Positions 26,434-39,435 of a stretch of DNA of 64,000 bases are shown here, in pieces. Every line of letters starts with the position of its first letter. Positions within the stretch are counted from its first letter, which is position 1. Location: the NCBI RefSeq assembly GCF_000004075.3, contig NC_026658.2, positions 4,526,001-4,590,000 of the forward strand, in the 5' to 3' direction. A model generated the notes under the pieces. That model did not search any database. It was not told the origin of the DNA and saw only the letters and a program-made list of their open reading frames with translations. The DNA comes from Cucumis sativus. Taxonomy: Eukaryota; Streptophyta; Magnoliopsida; Cucurbitales; Cucurbitaceae. The position numbers were made by a program, and so were the translations under genes.

Positions 26434-26896
26434 TGTTGGAATTTAATAAAGATACGCATGAATAAATAGTAATCGTTATCGTAGATGGAAAAATATGGTG
26501 AAATGAACTCACATGATTGTTATGTATTGTTAGAGGTAAACTTATAATTTGGAGAAGAGGTTACCTTGATTCTCTTACGCATAAACCAAATCTTAACACA
26601 AAGATTAGAGCAAGTAAGCTTACCTTTTATTAGAGTTGTCATTTTTTCCTTGTCTCTTTAGAGTTAGAATTGAACCACTTTGAATGTTCCAGAATACACA
26701 TTCAATACGAATTGACCTTTTTCAAGGGGTTTATTTGCCAAGATGGACCAATCGGTCTTTTTCGATCCAATTGCCCTTTTTCTCTTTGTAGGAGTTCTCT
26801 CGGGTCGGCATCTCATTGCAAGATTTGGTCTTCTTTTTTTTTTATCTAGGTAACTCTTCTGATTTTACTTTTACCTTGACTTTTATTGGTCCAACA
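26434..26896. mobile_element. Solo LTR with perfect 5-bp target site duplication
   Basis: The 463-base segment begins TGTTGGA and ends TCCAACA, a perfect 7-base terminal inverted repeat of the kind common in plant LTRs (TG...CA ends). It is flanked on both sides by ttatt (26429-26433 and 26897-26901), the 5-bp duplication left by LTR retrotransposon insertion. No internal gag/pol sequence is present, so this is a solo LTR made by LTR-LTR recombination. Orientation is uncertain. The perfect ends and duplication suggest a fairly recent insertion. Confidence 0.85.
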
Positions 26897-27694
26897 TTAT
26901 TCCTAATGGTTACTATGATTATTTGCATGGATTCTATATAATTTTTGAAGACATAAATACATACATACTTTTTCCCCTATACTTGTGTGTGTATGCTTAC
27001 TCTTAAACATAGTATTTTGACAGTAGAACATGGAAAAAAATTAATACATCTTCAATATTGAAAATAGAAAACAACTATATTATTTTTAATTAATGTACCT
27101 TTCAAGTAAATATGATTGTATCGTGTGATTCAATAAAAACAATAACTTCTCAATACAAATTTTAATGTGTACTTAAAAATAAGACGTAGATGGTAGTTTA
27201 ATGTGATTTATTTATATGTGGTATTTTGTTATATTTATAAATATTTTGATTCATTTCATTACAATTGAAAACAATTCTTATGGATACTTACCTTTTAAAA
27301 ATTTATATTAAAACGATATGTTGTATAAATGCTATCGATAAGCCTATTCCAACTCAATATTTCATGAGTTGTATAATCTTTTATAAGTCTATCCATGATT
27401 ATACCTTTTCTTTTATTTTAACTCTTAAAAGTTCAACTTTTACTCTAAAAAGATGTGTTATAATCCAAAATAATTGGATATTATATTTTTATCTGTTTAC
27501 TAATCAAAACATATATAGTATTAATCATAACTATTTTATTCTCTCAATAAAAACATAGGTTTGATTCTCTCACCCACGTATTATTAAGAAAAGAAAATAA
27601 ATAATAGTTATACTTTAATTTCAAATTTCGATTAACATAATATAAAAACAAATATCTTAATTGTTGAAGTAAATTGATTAATTAAATACTAACA

Positions 27695-27780
27695 AAAGCT
27701 TGATTTAACTGACACTTGTGTGTATACGAACAGAAAACTTTCGAGTTCAAATCACTCATCTACTTCGTTTGTGAAAAAAA
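27695..27780 (+). repeat. SINE-like (tRNA-derived) remnant
   Basis: The stretch agcttgatttaactgacac resembles a Pol III A-box (TRGCTNAANTGG type). It is followed about 35 bases later by gagttcaaatcac, a B-box (GGTTCRANYCC) relative, with plant-SINE spacing. No poly-A tail or target duplication could be fixed. Confidence 0.4.
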
Positions 27781-29480
27781 ATTGATTAATCAATCATAAA
27801 AAAAATGTTCATTTTTTAAAATAACAAAAAATTCAAACTATTTAAAGAAGATTGGAGGTTAGAAAATCCTCCATTTCAAATTGATTATTATTGATGGCTA
27901 ATTCCCATTTTCCCATGATTATCTCCACTTGATTTCTATCTCTTAAACAATTATTACATGATTGAACCCCAATTCAAAATCTTTACCAAAATCATTACTT
28001 TTGTTTACTTCAATTTTTATGTCTACACTTTTTTTATTCAATTCGTTTGTTTTCATTTTTTTTCTTATTTTAAGGCATAAAACATATATTCTTTCTTTAA
28101 CTAATTATCTTTCTTTTTCTTTTGTCAACAAACATTAATTATCCTTTTCTTCTCCAAGTCTTTCCAAAAAGGAAGAAGAAGAAAAACAAACTATTTAACC
28201 TTAGTACAAAAACCACTAAAAATAAAAATTTATTACATATGTTTTCAGTAAATATAAATATTTTACTTTCTTTTTTTCTTTGTTTGACAATTTTCTTTCA
28301 AAAATCGATTTCTTTCTTATATAATTCAATCTTTTATATCAAAATAAACAAAGTGAATAAACATTGGTTTTATCAGTGAAATTAAGAAAAGCACATTGAG
28401 TAGTGAAATGTTTGTTAGGGTAGTGATGGTTATACCCAATCATACCCTTCTTTTAGAAAAAGTAATATTTTAATTTACGTTTAAAACATGTGAGCTCCAG
28501 TTGGCATATATTACAATCTTAATTAATTAACCCTATTCTTTTTGTATATAATTAAGTTTGTTATACAAATACAACTAAGGGAAACAAAGTCATTTTCAAT
28601 ATCATGGTAACTTTGAATTCATTCTTCCCACAAAGCATTTCATTTTTATGCTAAATATATTAGGGAGAATATTATATTCCGATAGAAAAAAACTAAATAA
28701 ATCAATTTTGATTCAAATATGTATCTAATAATATTGGGCGAATTTATTAATAGGCCAAGGGCACGCACCCCTTACATTATCGGTTTTTATATTTTAATAT
28801 TAATTTTGAAGTGTTATATTATTATATATTTCTACCAAACCAGAAGGTTTTTGGTTTTCTATTTAAGATAAAACATATCTTATTTCCTAACTCTCATTTG
28901 TTATCTAACAAATATTTAGAAGAAAATACTAACAAAATCGATCATTCAAACTTCCACCATCTCAACAATATTCCAAGAAAAATGTTTTTTTTATGCAATT
29001 TTTAAATTCACATATTTACATTACAAAAAAAAAAACCAGGTGGAAATTGCTGACATTTATTTATTGCTACAAATGTAGTAAATGTTATTGAAATATTAGT
29101 GAACGTCGAGATGTTTTTTTTACATTTGTTAGTGTGTTTATTATATAGTGTCAAGTGCATCATAAATAAAAATTTTGGATTTGTCACCACTTATAATCCA
29201 AAAGGAATGTGGGATCCACTTTCAAGTGTGAATATCTAAGAATATAAAAATGATGAGATATTCATAATTTCAAGTAAACGTGATTAAAGTTAATGAAACT
29301 GTGATAATCCCAACCATTAGTAGGGAACAACATTTAAATCAATATTCTGATTGATATACTTTTTTTTTTTTGTTAGGAGGATGTCATGTTTATGTAATAA
29401 AATAAAGAAAGAAAAAACATATACGAAGAGAGATTTAGTTTTTTAAAAAAAATCGTAAAAGTTGATTCTAAGAGAAATTA

Positions 29481-29483
<3 letters not shown>

Positions 29484-29517
<34 letters not shown>
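29484..29517. repeat. (TA)n microsatellite
   Basis: About 17 uninterrupted TA units. This is the longest perfect dinucleotide repeat in the window and is likely polymorphic. Confidence 0.95.
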
Positions 29518-29520
<3 letters not shown>

Positions 29521-32500
29521 AAAAATAAAAACAGAATATATTTATATGGTTTTAAGAAAAGGAGTGGTCCTTCATGGAGGAGAGAAGGGCAAAAAAGGAA
29601 AAACAGAACACCTTGGAATGGTCTCCACATGGGGAAGTTACAAACAATATTTATAACATACCCAATAATAATGCCTCTCTCTCTCTCTCTAACTCAAATT
29701 ATAATATTTAATTGCATTTATTCTTCAAAGGTTTTTTCTTTTTTTTTTCTCATTAAAAGAAAGAAAAAAGAAGAGATTATTTTTGGTATAATTTTAAAAA
29801 TCCTTATAGAGCAAAATAAATTGGTTTCCATGTTTGAAGGGAGAGGGTGGGTCCACCTTCAAAATGGGGAAGATCAAGTACATGTTGTCCATCATTATCC
29901 TCCTAACACTTACTTCTAAATCAATCTCAGCCCTTCCTTTTTCTCTTTTTTAATCTCTCTATCATATCATATCATTATTTAAGGTTTAACCACTTCCCTA
30001 ATCATTATCATAATCATCCTTCTCCTTCTCCTTCTCTCTACTTTCTCTTTCTCTTTTTCCCTTTTTCCTCTTTTCTACCTAAATTAACCTTCTTCTTCTT
30101 CTTCTTTTTTTAATTCTTTTTCCAAACTTATTTTTTAACTCTAAATAATCTTTTAAAAAAAAAAATTAAATTCAAATTCACAAAACCACTTCAAATATTT
30201 ACAAATACAACAATCATTCACAATATATCAATGTTAGATACTGATGAATTTTTATCAACATTTATTAATCAACCACACATCTAAGAATTTGAAATTATAA
30301 TTTATTGTTAGTTTTTTTTTAAAATTATTAGTTAGTTAATCCTTTACCATTTTCCTATAGTGCTTTAATTAATGAATGAGATCATAAGTTTAAACATAAA
30401 CCAAAAAGTAACATTATCTCATTTTGGGGCAATAAGAGTGTAATTTGGTGAATTAAAAAGAAAAGAAAAGAAAAGAAAGAAAGAGAGAAGTTAGACCCCA
30501 ACCCTTGAGAGAGGCAAGGGTCACCTTATATGATTTTATTAACGTTAATAATGGACAGGTGTCAAAAGATTAGAGTTGAGTTAAAGAAATAACCCATTTT
30601 TTGGTGCCCTAATTATATTAGAGGTACAACCAAACATACACATTACCATATCTTTATTGGCTTCTCCTTTCCATACTCCATCTTCTTCTCCATTACAAAT
30701 TAAATTATAAATTTAACTTTATAAAGTTTTCTCTCCAAAATTAAATAAATAAAAGCACTTTGGTGATACAAAATGCTTATCCATTAACCACTAAATACCA
30801 TTCATAATTAAAGAATGTAATTGCCATTGTGGGCTCTACAAATGTTGTTTAAATCATTTCTTCAAATCAAGTTATGAGTCCATATTATTGAGGTTCAAAT
30901 TTCAATATGGTTTTTTTTTTTTTTTAATTCCAATTATTGCATCAATTTATAGTATTAACTTTTAAGCGTTTCATTTTCTATATATATGTTTACATATCTA
31001 TGTAACTTTTTTTTAGTATATGTTAAATAAAAGTTATGATTTCAACCTTTTCAATTTTTTAAATTTAATCATTATAGTAATCTCTTAAAACAATCAAGTG
31101 ATTACTTACGTTGATATGATTAAAAGAATATTACATAAGCATAAGTGCACGTAATATTCAACAACAAAAAAAAAACCTCAATAGATCAGAAAGAGAAGGA
31201 AAAAGGTACAACATAAACAAATAAATATATATAGAGAGAGAGGGAGGAGGTGAATGAGATATGCACTCACTTAACTACGTATATACAAATGTTGCGACGA
31301 ATGAAAATGAAAATGCTACTTATAAGTTAATAATGCTAAAACACACCTTCAACATTTTTCTAGCAAAGTTAATGGATGAAATTGAAATTTCTAAAATATA
31401 ATTTTATGGGACGGGAAAACATAAGAAAATATATGATCATATACCATCTATTTTACATTATGTTCTTAAAAAATAGTGTTAAAAGATTATAATTGTACCA
31501 ATTAAATTATAAATATTAGATGGTAATGGTAGAATGAAATTCAAATGAGAGAGTAAATTGATAAATATATGAAAGTTCAGAGTTTTAACGGTATTATAAT
31601 TTGATAATTGTTATAAAAAAACAACAATAACGACTATTACAGTCGAGTCGAGTTTAATTATGTAATTAAGATGGTTGAAATTAATGGAGAAAATTGAAGG
31701 TTGTAAAGGTAGGAATAAAAAATGGATGAATATGTGTGGATTACAAGAAGGAAAGGTTGATAGTTGAGTGGATGAATATTTAGTTAGAAGGGGTTGGAGG
31801 ATTAAGAAGATACATTGAGAATAGCAATGAGTCTAATTATGGGAAAAAAGGTACAATTTTTAGGGGATAGATATTTATTTATATGTTTAGTATTAAAGAT
31901 TGGAAGCCCTAGAATTTTGATGGGATTTTGTGTTCTGTTGTCAAGTTGATGTACTTTTTATTTTTGGACAATGTCAAATGGAAGTAGTAAGTTATATAGG
32001 AATATAAATGCAAAAGTAAATGTAATAATTAAATTGTAGTAAAGTGGATCCATTTATTTTATGCAAAACTAGAAAGTACAATTATTCATGATTTTGTGTA
32101 GGAAGCCAAACTATTATTATTATTTTTTTTTTTGGATTTAATGTTCTTCTAAAATGATGGTACTTGTGTAATTAATGAAAAATAATTGCGTTGCTTGGTT
32201 AAAAGTAAGTTTTTTTTTTTATTTATTTATTTATCAATTTACCGATGACAAAATTACTAAAAATATTGATGAATATAACAAAGTTTAACTATCTACTGAT
32301 AATAAATTATGACAACGTTAATAGATATATCCATAAGTTATAAATGTCTACCAGTAATAAATAATAGTAGTCTATCAAATATTTATTGGTGTCTATTATT
32401 GATAATAAGCAGTGAGATTTTTGTGTATTTGTAAATATGTATGGTTGATTTGTATATTTAAAAATAATCGATATAATATACCTATCATACACTTGAAATA

Positions 32501-32528
32501 AATAAGTGTATATATATATAGAAGAATT

Positions 32529-32731
32529 GTTAAAAATAGCAAATTTGACTAAATATATACAACCTGTAGCAAAATTTTTCAAATTCTATCAATTCTATCA
32601 ATAATAGACATTGATCGTCACATATATGCTTCTATCAGTGATATTGATAGCTGGTGATAGAAGTTTATCCGTAAATATCATTGATAGAATCAAAATTTTT
32701 GTTATAACTTATTTTGCTAGTTTTAAAAATG
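32529..32731. mobile_element. Foldback/MITE-like element with tctatca..tgatag core
   Basis: The left arm starts gttaaaaatagcaaattt and runs through agcaaaatttttcaaattct. The right arm, reverse-complemented, reads atttttaaaactagcaaaat and then caaaaattttgattctatca. The two arms are imperfect inverted repeats of about 75 bases. The interior is built from tctatca and tgatag palindromic units. Structure and size (about 200 bases) fit a MITE; no clear target duplication was found. The same motifs recur at many other places in the window. Confidence 0.6.
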
Positions 32732-35700
32732 CCGCGTATAATTCCATATTTAAGAATTGTATCGGTGTGAACAAGTGTTTGTGTCTATTTTTTTTTAGAG
32801 TTGTCATTGTCTTTTACTTATATATAGGTTTCAAATAAATATAATACAATATATCTCAATTAAATATTGTTAATTTGTTATGGTATTTTTATATTATCAA
32901 TTTGAAGTTGGAAGTTAGAAAATATACGAAAAGAGAAATGTCATTAAAATTTCAAAACAAAAATTAATTAATATGGTCAAAAACCTTTGTTCACATATTT
33001 ATTATTGAACTTCCAATGTAACTAATTAATTGAAATTTAAATGAAACTTCTAGCTTATAAAAAAAATGAAGAATTGCCCAACAAATGTAGCACAATTAAT
33101 TTTTTTTATCTATCCACCACACATATAATTAGACAAGTTAAGTATATTGGCATATAAAAAATAATTAATGATGTAGTTAATTGACAGAATATAATTTGCA
33201 AAAACAATATTAAGAATGAAAAAAAATATAACATATGTGGGTGTAGGTTTCACATATTTTACTTTTTATGTTCGTATTATTGAAAATTTTCATTTATGAT
33301 TATTAAGACATTTTCCTTCCTAATAATACACAAAATAAATAATTTTAAAAAGGAGAATTCAAAAAAGAAAAAGAAAAAGAAGATAGAATTACAATATATT
33401 AAAAAACATAAATATTTCCAAGAATAATATTTAGCAATATTATTACCTTATTAAACTAAAGTTTCCACGTAATTTCCGAGAATATTTCATTAAGATACAT
33501 GTTAATTTAGTTTAGTAATAATTTAGGCCATAAACATGATGTTTAAAGTAGAATATATTATATATTCCAAAGTCAAACTATTTAGGAACAACTTAATAAT
33601 TTTTTTAAAAAAAAGCATATTGTATAAATAACTTCAATAGTAATATATGAGTTGATTGGCATGGGATAGTTTTGATATGTTTGGATAGAAAAGATCCCAT
33701 TCCACAAACCTCTTTTTTAACAAAGCATTATGGTCAAACTATAACATTAAAAGTAGTAAAAAAGAATCAGAATGTAATAATCAATACGACAAAAATTGGG
33801 TCACCGAAAGCACGTTCAATGACTTGAACCAGAGGTTTAATTTGTAACCGTATCAGCCCATATTGAGAAATGCAATGAATAGTTTGTTCGAACAAATATA
33901 TGGTAGGTACTTTATAATAGTAACCGTAAACATAAAGTAGTCCAAGACAAACATGCTAACGACAATTCAAAACAAATAAGCTTGCGTAAAGTTGAAGTTA
34001 ACAAGTTAAATAGCGCACATCCAATAAAGCATAGTAACGTCAAATCCATATTAAGTAGTTTATACAAGATGTTGCATGAATGAACATCGACAAATATACA
34101 ATTTTTAAATATTTAGACTCTGTTTGAACCTGTTTAAATTTTTTTTATTTTTGGTATTCAAAAATTGTATTTGTTTTGTTTTTTTTTTCTTTTATCTTTT
34201 CTAAGTAAATACATTTGAATTTAAATTTAACAAAACACCTAAACCAAATTTTATTTATTTATTATAAATATGGAGACGCATAACTGGTTTAAATTGATTA
34301 AAAAAATTTATAATTACAAAACTCGATTTTATTTAAATTATTTTGATGAAAAATGTTTAATTAAAATACACTTTTGAAGCTACTTGAGTTGTTCTTGAAA
34401 CACCCTATTTTTTCAATTTAACTTATTTTTAAATTAAATCTTCGTAAATGTATACCAAACATGTTCGAAATTTGATTTTAAAGTTTTAAAACTGGAAAGG
34501 AACAAAATCTATAAAAAATTCAATCTCTTGATATCAACTAGTGCAATCTTTATTGAAAAAAATGTATAAATAAAGTGACAAAAATCTAAAATTCTTACTC
34601 TATAAAATATACATATAGTTTACTTTCAAACAACTATTGATTATTTAAACCCACTAATAATGGTTCAATTAACACCATCCAATTTATCTTTAGGATTTTC
34701 ATTCAACATTGAAATCTTCCTAAATCCTCCACTTATCTTCAACCTTTTAAGAATAATAGGGTTTAAATGGGTTTTCATTTTAAAAAAAAAAAAATTAACA
34801 TAAACTACATTAAAAAATATTTAAATATTTTATATCGTAAATTTGTAAAATAATTTTTTTTTACCATTTTTATTTCAATAAATAAATCAGTCCTTTTGCT
34901 ATATATGAAATCAATTGTTTAAGATTTATTGATTCTTGCATTTAATCTTCTAATAGATAGTAAGTTTGAATCCTTTTAATACTTTTTATTTTCTTTAAAG
35001 AAATATAAACTTTATATAAAAAGTCTCATTCAATGTTTGCTTATTCACATTCCACCTATTCTTTTGTAAACTTTCTAAAATTACTATATAAATTTGCATA
35101 AATATTAATTAAAAATATAATAAATTTCTTTAATTAGCAATCAAATTTCCATTCAATGTTCAAATCTTCTCATTCCACTTATTTTTGTCCCATAAAAATA
35201 AAACATTAAGAAATTAAATATTATATTTTTTTAGAAAAGGAAAACAAGAAGAAGAAGAAGAAGAAAGGGGTGTGGAAAGCATCTCTGTATAGATATAAAT
35301 AAATAATATATCTTAGGGGACACAAAGTTTGCTTAATGTATTAAAGATGCAAAGTAGGAATAAAAACCTTTCAATTAATTTAATCCTAAAGTTTTAGTCT
35401 CTCCATAATTGATAATTTCTTCTCTAACTTTAAGTTGTTCTTTCAAGATAATAAAGAATAATATAATAACCCTAATAATAATTCATCTAACATATAATAT
35501 ATTTTCAAAACTTGTAAACCTTTCAATTTGGTGAATAATGGTAGACTTTTTAGTAACAAAATATTTACTTGAATATTTTTAGATTTCTTTTTGCATTTTT
35601 TTCTATCTATATATATATATATTGCTTTGAATTCAAAGTCTTTATTCTTCCTAATGGATTTTTGTTATATAGTTTCAATAACCCAATGGTTCTGATCATA

Positions 35701-36781
35701 TCAATACATTCTTTATATATATATATATATGAATGTATGATGACGTCACCTATTACTATATTTGATATTGATGGATCTTCTTTTTAGAGGGAATATATAT
35801 AGTGCTAGAATGGAAAATTGTTTGGAATGATATCTTTGTGTTCTTGTGTTTTTCATCTAATTCTTTTTTCAATTATTATATATAAAAAAAACAATTCATT
35901 GAGAATTGAAGAAAAAAACTTTCAGTAGGAAAAAAATAATAATATATTGTTTCTTTATTTCTTTTCAAATTATTCAAACAAATAAGTTTTCTAACTAACA
36001 TATTTTTCACAATTGCTTTCTTGAAAAAAAAAATGAGGCTATTTATACGTGAGCCTTATCAAATAAAAATTATTTACTACATAACAATAACAATAAAATG
36101 ACGATAAACTAAAATATACATGGAATGGAACGGATCAAATAATAGAGAATTGAAGTTACACATTAAAGATAAGTTTGATAATTATTATTCTTAAAATCTA
36201 ATAATAAATGTGTGTATGACAAGAAATAATTGAAACAACTAACAATGGTCTATCACATTTACCTAACTAAAACAATAATGCGTATGTTTTCTTTAAAGAA
36301 TATTAAATATAGTTATTTAAATACGTGTAACTAAAACTTAACAATACATTAAAACGATCATGACTTGTAATACCAACACCATAGCAGCGAGAGGTTAAAG
36401 TATCCATCCCAACATTTTAATTTGATTTAATTTAAATTAATCCTTCAAATTTATGAATGAGTTTCATCCATTGAATTATGGTTAAGATAATGTTAAAAAA
36501 TTTGAAAGATTACCCATAATGGATGAAACAGCAATGAATGATATAATAGGAGAAATAAGAAGTGGATTAAAAGATGATGAGTAATGGGGATTTGGAATAT
36601 TTGGAATATTTGGATGTAGGAATATATGTGAAAGAGTGAAAGAGTGAAAGAGTAAAAGAGTAAATAGTAAAAGTGAATATAAAGAGGGTAGAAGTATAGA
36701 AAGAAAAGGAGAAGAAGTGGTGAAGGGAAAAATGAAACAAAATGGTCAAAGAGGAGGAAGGAAGAAAAAGAGTGAAATATC
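32732..36781. other. AT-rich spacer
   Basis: I see no gene. A slightly less AT-biased block (about 33780-34090) is unassigned. A (TA)n run lies at about 35608-35622 and another at 35716-35731. A short tandem repeat of gtgaaaga occurs at 36628-36662. On the minus strand 36600-36780 is pyrimidine-rich, and its open frames are low-complexity. Confidence 0.5.
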
Positions 36782-36799
36782 CCCACGTTTACACGTGGG
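36782..36799. promoter_or_regulatory. Palindrome containing a G-box (CACGTG)
   Basis: The 18-base cccacgtttacacgtggg is a perfect 7+7 inverted repeat with a 4-base loop. It contains CACGTG at 36792-36797, the core recognised by plant bHLH/bZIP factors. It precedes a CpG-richer island at 36990-37290, so it may be a promoter element, but no transcript is known to me here. Confidence 0.35.
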
Positions 36800-36927
36800 A
36801 CCCAAGTAAAGTGGGGAGTGGCATATTCAGCAATTATGACCATACATCAAGGTCAAACTTATAATTATAAGCATCTGACAACAAGAAATTTTTTTTAATT
36901 GTATAATATATTTATTAATTATTAAAA

Positions 36928-36977
36928 GAAAGAAAAAAGAAAAAAGAAAAAAGAAAAAAGAAAAAAAGAAAAGAAAA
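36928..36977 (+). repeat. A-rich simple repeat, unit gaaaaaa
   Basis: Successive gaaaaaa and aaaagaa units make up the interval. It lies directly before the CpG-richer island. Confidence 0.85.
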
Positions 36978-36989
36978 ACCTTAAAAATT

Positions 36990-37290
36990 ATCCTGCCGGG
37001 TTAACTCAAGCCAACGTTGTTGCCTGCTTCGAAGCAGACAACGAAAGGGAACGCCCACAACTAACGGTGACGCCTATTTTCGGTCTTAATTTAACGTCTT
37101 CCCTTAACCCCGTTCACACGCATCTCTATGTCCTTTTTTTCTTTTCTTTTTTTTAATTTTCTTTTTCCGTACTCTCTTTTAACATTTATTTTTAATTGTC
37201 GCCGGCCGTTATCAGACGGCAACTCTCGCCGTAAAGCACTTTGCTTTGCTTTGCCCCCCAACCCCCACCATTTTCTTCTACCTCTACCCC
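36990..37290. other. CpG-richer island of unknown role
   Basis: In an otherwise AT-dominated stretch this interval contains many CpG steps (for example cctgccgggttaac, ttcgaagcag, gtcgccggccgttatc). A pyrimidine-rich tract follows. The 106-codon plus frame at 37128-37448 starts with Ser/Phe-rich low-complexity sequence and has no recognisable domain. The interval could be the promoter or leader of a non-coding or poorly conserved gene, or a decayed transposon end. Confidence 0.35.
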
Positions 37291-37782
37291 CTTCTTTTGG
37301 TTACATTCTAACCATGGTTCCCACTTCCCACTTTTTACTTTTTTTTAATAATCTCAATTTTCAAACCATTCAACATTTTCATTATATCCTAAAAAATACA
37401 TTAAATCACAAAATCACAAACATAAACTTAAAATTGACATCGGGATAATTCTACCCATCTTCATATTTTCAAACTCAATTATAATGTGACTTTTTATTTC
37501 AATCCACATATTAATATTGAATTCACATTCACATTTCATTCCAACATTTTTAAGCAACATTAGAATGTATCTAATATGAATATAACATAAATAATGAACC
37601 ATTTAACTTGTTTAAACAAGGTAGAAGATTTTGTCACTAATCTGTTTTAAGAAAGTCATGTTTTAGATTTTTAAAAAGAAATTATTCATGCATTTTCGCA
37701 AATGTAAGATCTTAATTTTGTTACCTTTGACATTTTAAACCTTGTTTAGAAGCATGGTCGGATTGAGTTTTATGTTCGGTGG

Positions 37783-38066
37783 TAGAGTGAGCATGATAGA
37801 TTCAAAACCGAGATGATCAACCAAAATCAATTGAATTAAAAGTGATTAACGTTAACCAAAGATAAGAACGAGTTCGATCAATGTTAGATTAAAAAATATT
37901 CAAATTGACAACATTTTTAAAATTTTGTAAAGAATTAAACAAACCGATTGACTGAACAATGGTCAGTTTGTACTCTTTCATGGTCGAGTTCAGTTTGAAT
38001 ATTTACTAAACCGACAAGTGGAGGTTTGGTCAAAAAACCGACTTTGGCCGACCGTGCTCACCTCTA
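37783..38066. mobile_element. Probable hAT-type MITE
   Basis: The left end tagagtgagcatg and the right end (reverse-complemented) tagaggtgagcacggtcgg form an imperfect terminal inverted repeat of the hAT MITE kind. Flanks ttcggtgg (37775-37782) and tttgatgg (38067-38074) agree at six of eight positions, fitting a decayed 8-bp hAT target duplication. The 284-base interior has no coding capacity. Confidence 0.6.
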
Positions 38067-39396
38067 TTTGATGGAATCCTAAAGTTTCAATTTTATGCCT
38101 AGCAAAAAAGTTAATTGAAAAAAAAAACATATGTTCAATAGGTCAATGATCTATTTGATACAAAATTTAAAAATTGAAAGATCTAAATATAACATTTAAT
38201 CATACGACTAATTCTAGTGTTTTTGACCTAGACAATCGGTCTTAATTCATATATGAATACATCAATTCAACTATGTTTTCATTAACATGATAATAAGAAT
38301 ATTAATAAGAGGAATAAGAACCATAAGAATGGAACATATTAACAATATGACATGCGTGTTAATTAAAATGTTTAGTTTTGTTTAACGCTTAACATAGATA
38401 GACAAATTAATTGTCATATTCACTTCGTAACAATGATTAGAAAAAGTATAATAGAAGTTTAGGAATGTAATTAAAACACTTTTAGGATTTTGAGACGAAA
38501 CAAAATATATATTATATGACAGATCAGTTTTCAGGTTTTCAGTCAGTTTCATTTATTTCAGGAATGTCTGATTTAACCGTTTAAAAGTTTGAAGTTTTTT
38601 ATATGGTATGCGTTTTAATTAGCTGGAATCACGCCAAACTCGAGCATGAAATGACGGTAACGCTTCTGCAGTTTCCTTAAAACGTCCTTAAAATATGGTA
38701 TGTCGAACATCTCATTTATACGTTACAACCACGTAAACTTCCAAAAAAAACAATTGACAGGATACATAACAATTATATGAGATTAGAGTTTATAAAATCC
38801 AAGTCGGATTAAATGCGTAGATTAGACGAACAATAAAACTATCAACCACAAATACTAAACAAACAAAATCAATATATCATTTACATATCTAAGTAGTATT
38901 TATGTTGTAGTTAGGCTTCAATTAGATAAAATAAATCCATCATATATAGAGTAAAAAGACACCAACCTAAAAATATAAACTTAACTACGTACTAATAATT
39001 ATAAAAATGGAAAATTATTAAGCAACGAAAATCATGTTAAGTGGGATGAGATTTGTTTTAAAAAAATGACAATTAAGAAACATAATGTCTTAACTAATAG
39101 TTAAATTATGTAGTAGTAATAGTGATCTCGTATTTAATTAAGACTGAATTATGTTTAGAAGTAAAGAAATGAATAAACAAAATCCTCAAGCATCAAATTA
39201 AAAACAAAGAGAAATGGGAGATTAAAAAAAGTTGGAAGGTGGAGTGGATTTATTCGATGAAAACCGATAAGCAAAGAAAAAAGGAATTCATAAGAGAAAC
39301 AATGTAGTGTGATCGATATAATGTTTATTCTTCTTATAACAAAATCATGGATTGCGACTCTGTTTATTAGAAAATAAAAAAGAAAGCGAAAAAGAC

Positions 39397-39435
<39 letters not shown>

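Larger units (their letters stand above)
26897..32528. other. Gene-poor AT-rich spacer
   Basis: I see no gene. The segment holds a SINE-like remnant (27695-27780), a long (TA)n microsatellite (29484-29517), CT-rich tracts (29672-29691 and 30015-30110) and many homopolymer runs. Open frames of 60-97 codons are AT-composition artefacts with no recognisable domains. Confidence 0.5.

Noticed and set aside
36493..36843. 116-codon minus-strand frame resembling a membrane protein
   Set aside because: It is a translation of GA-rich short tandem repeats read on the opposite strand.
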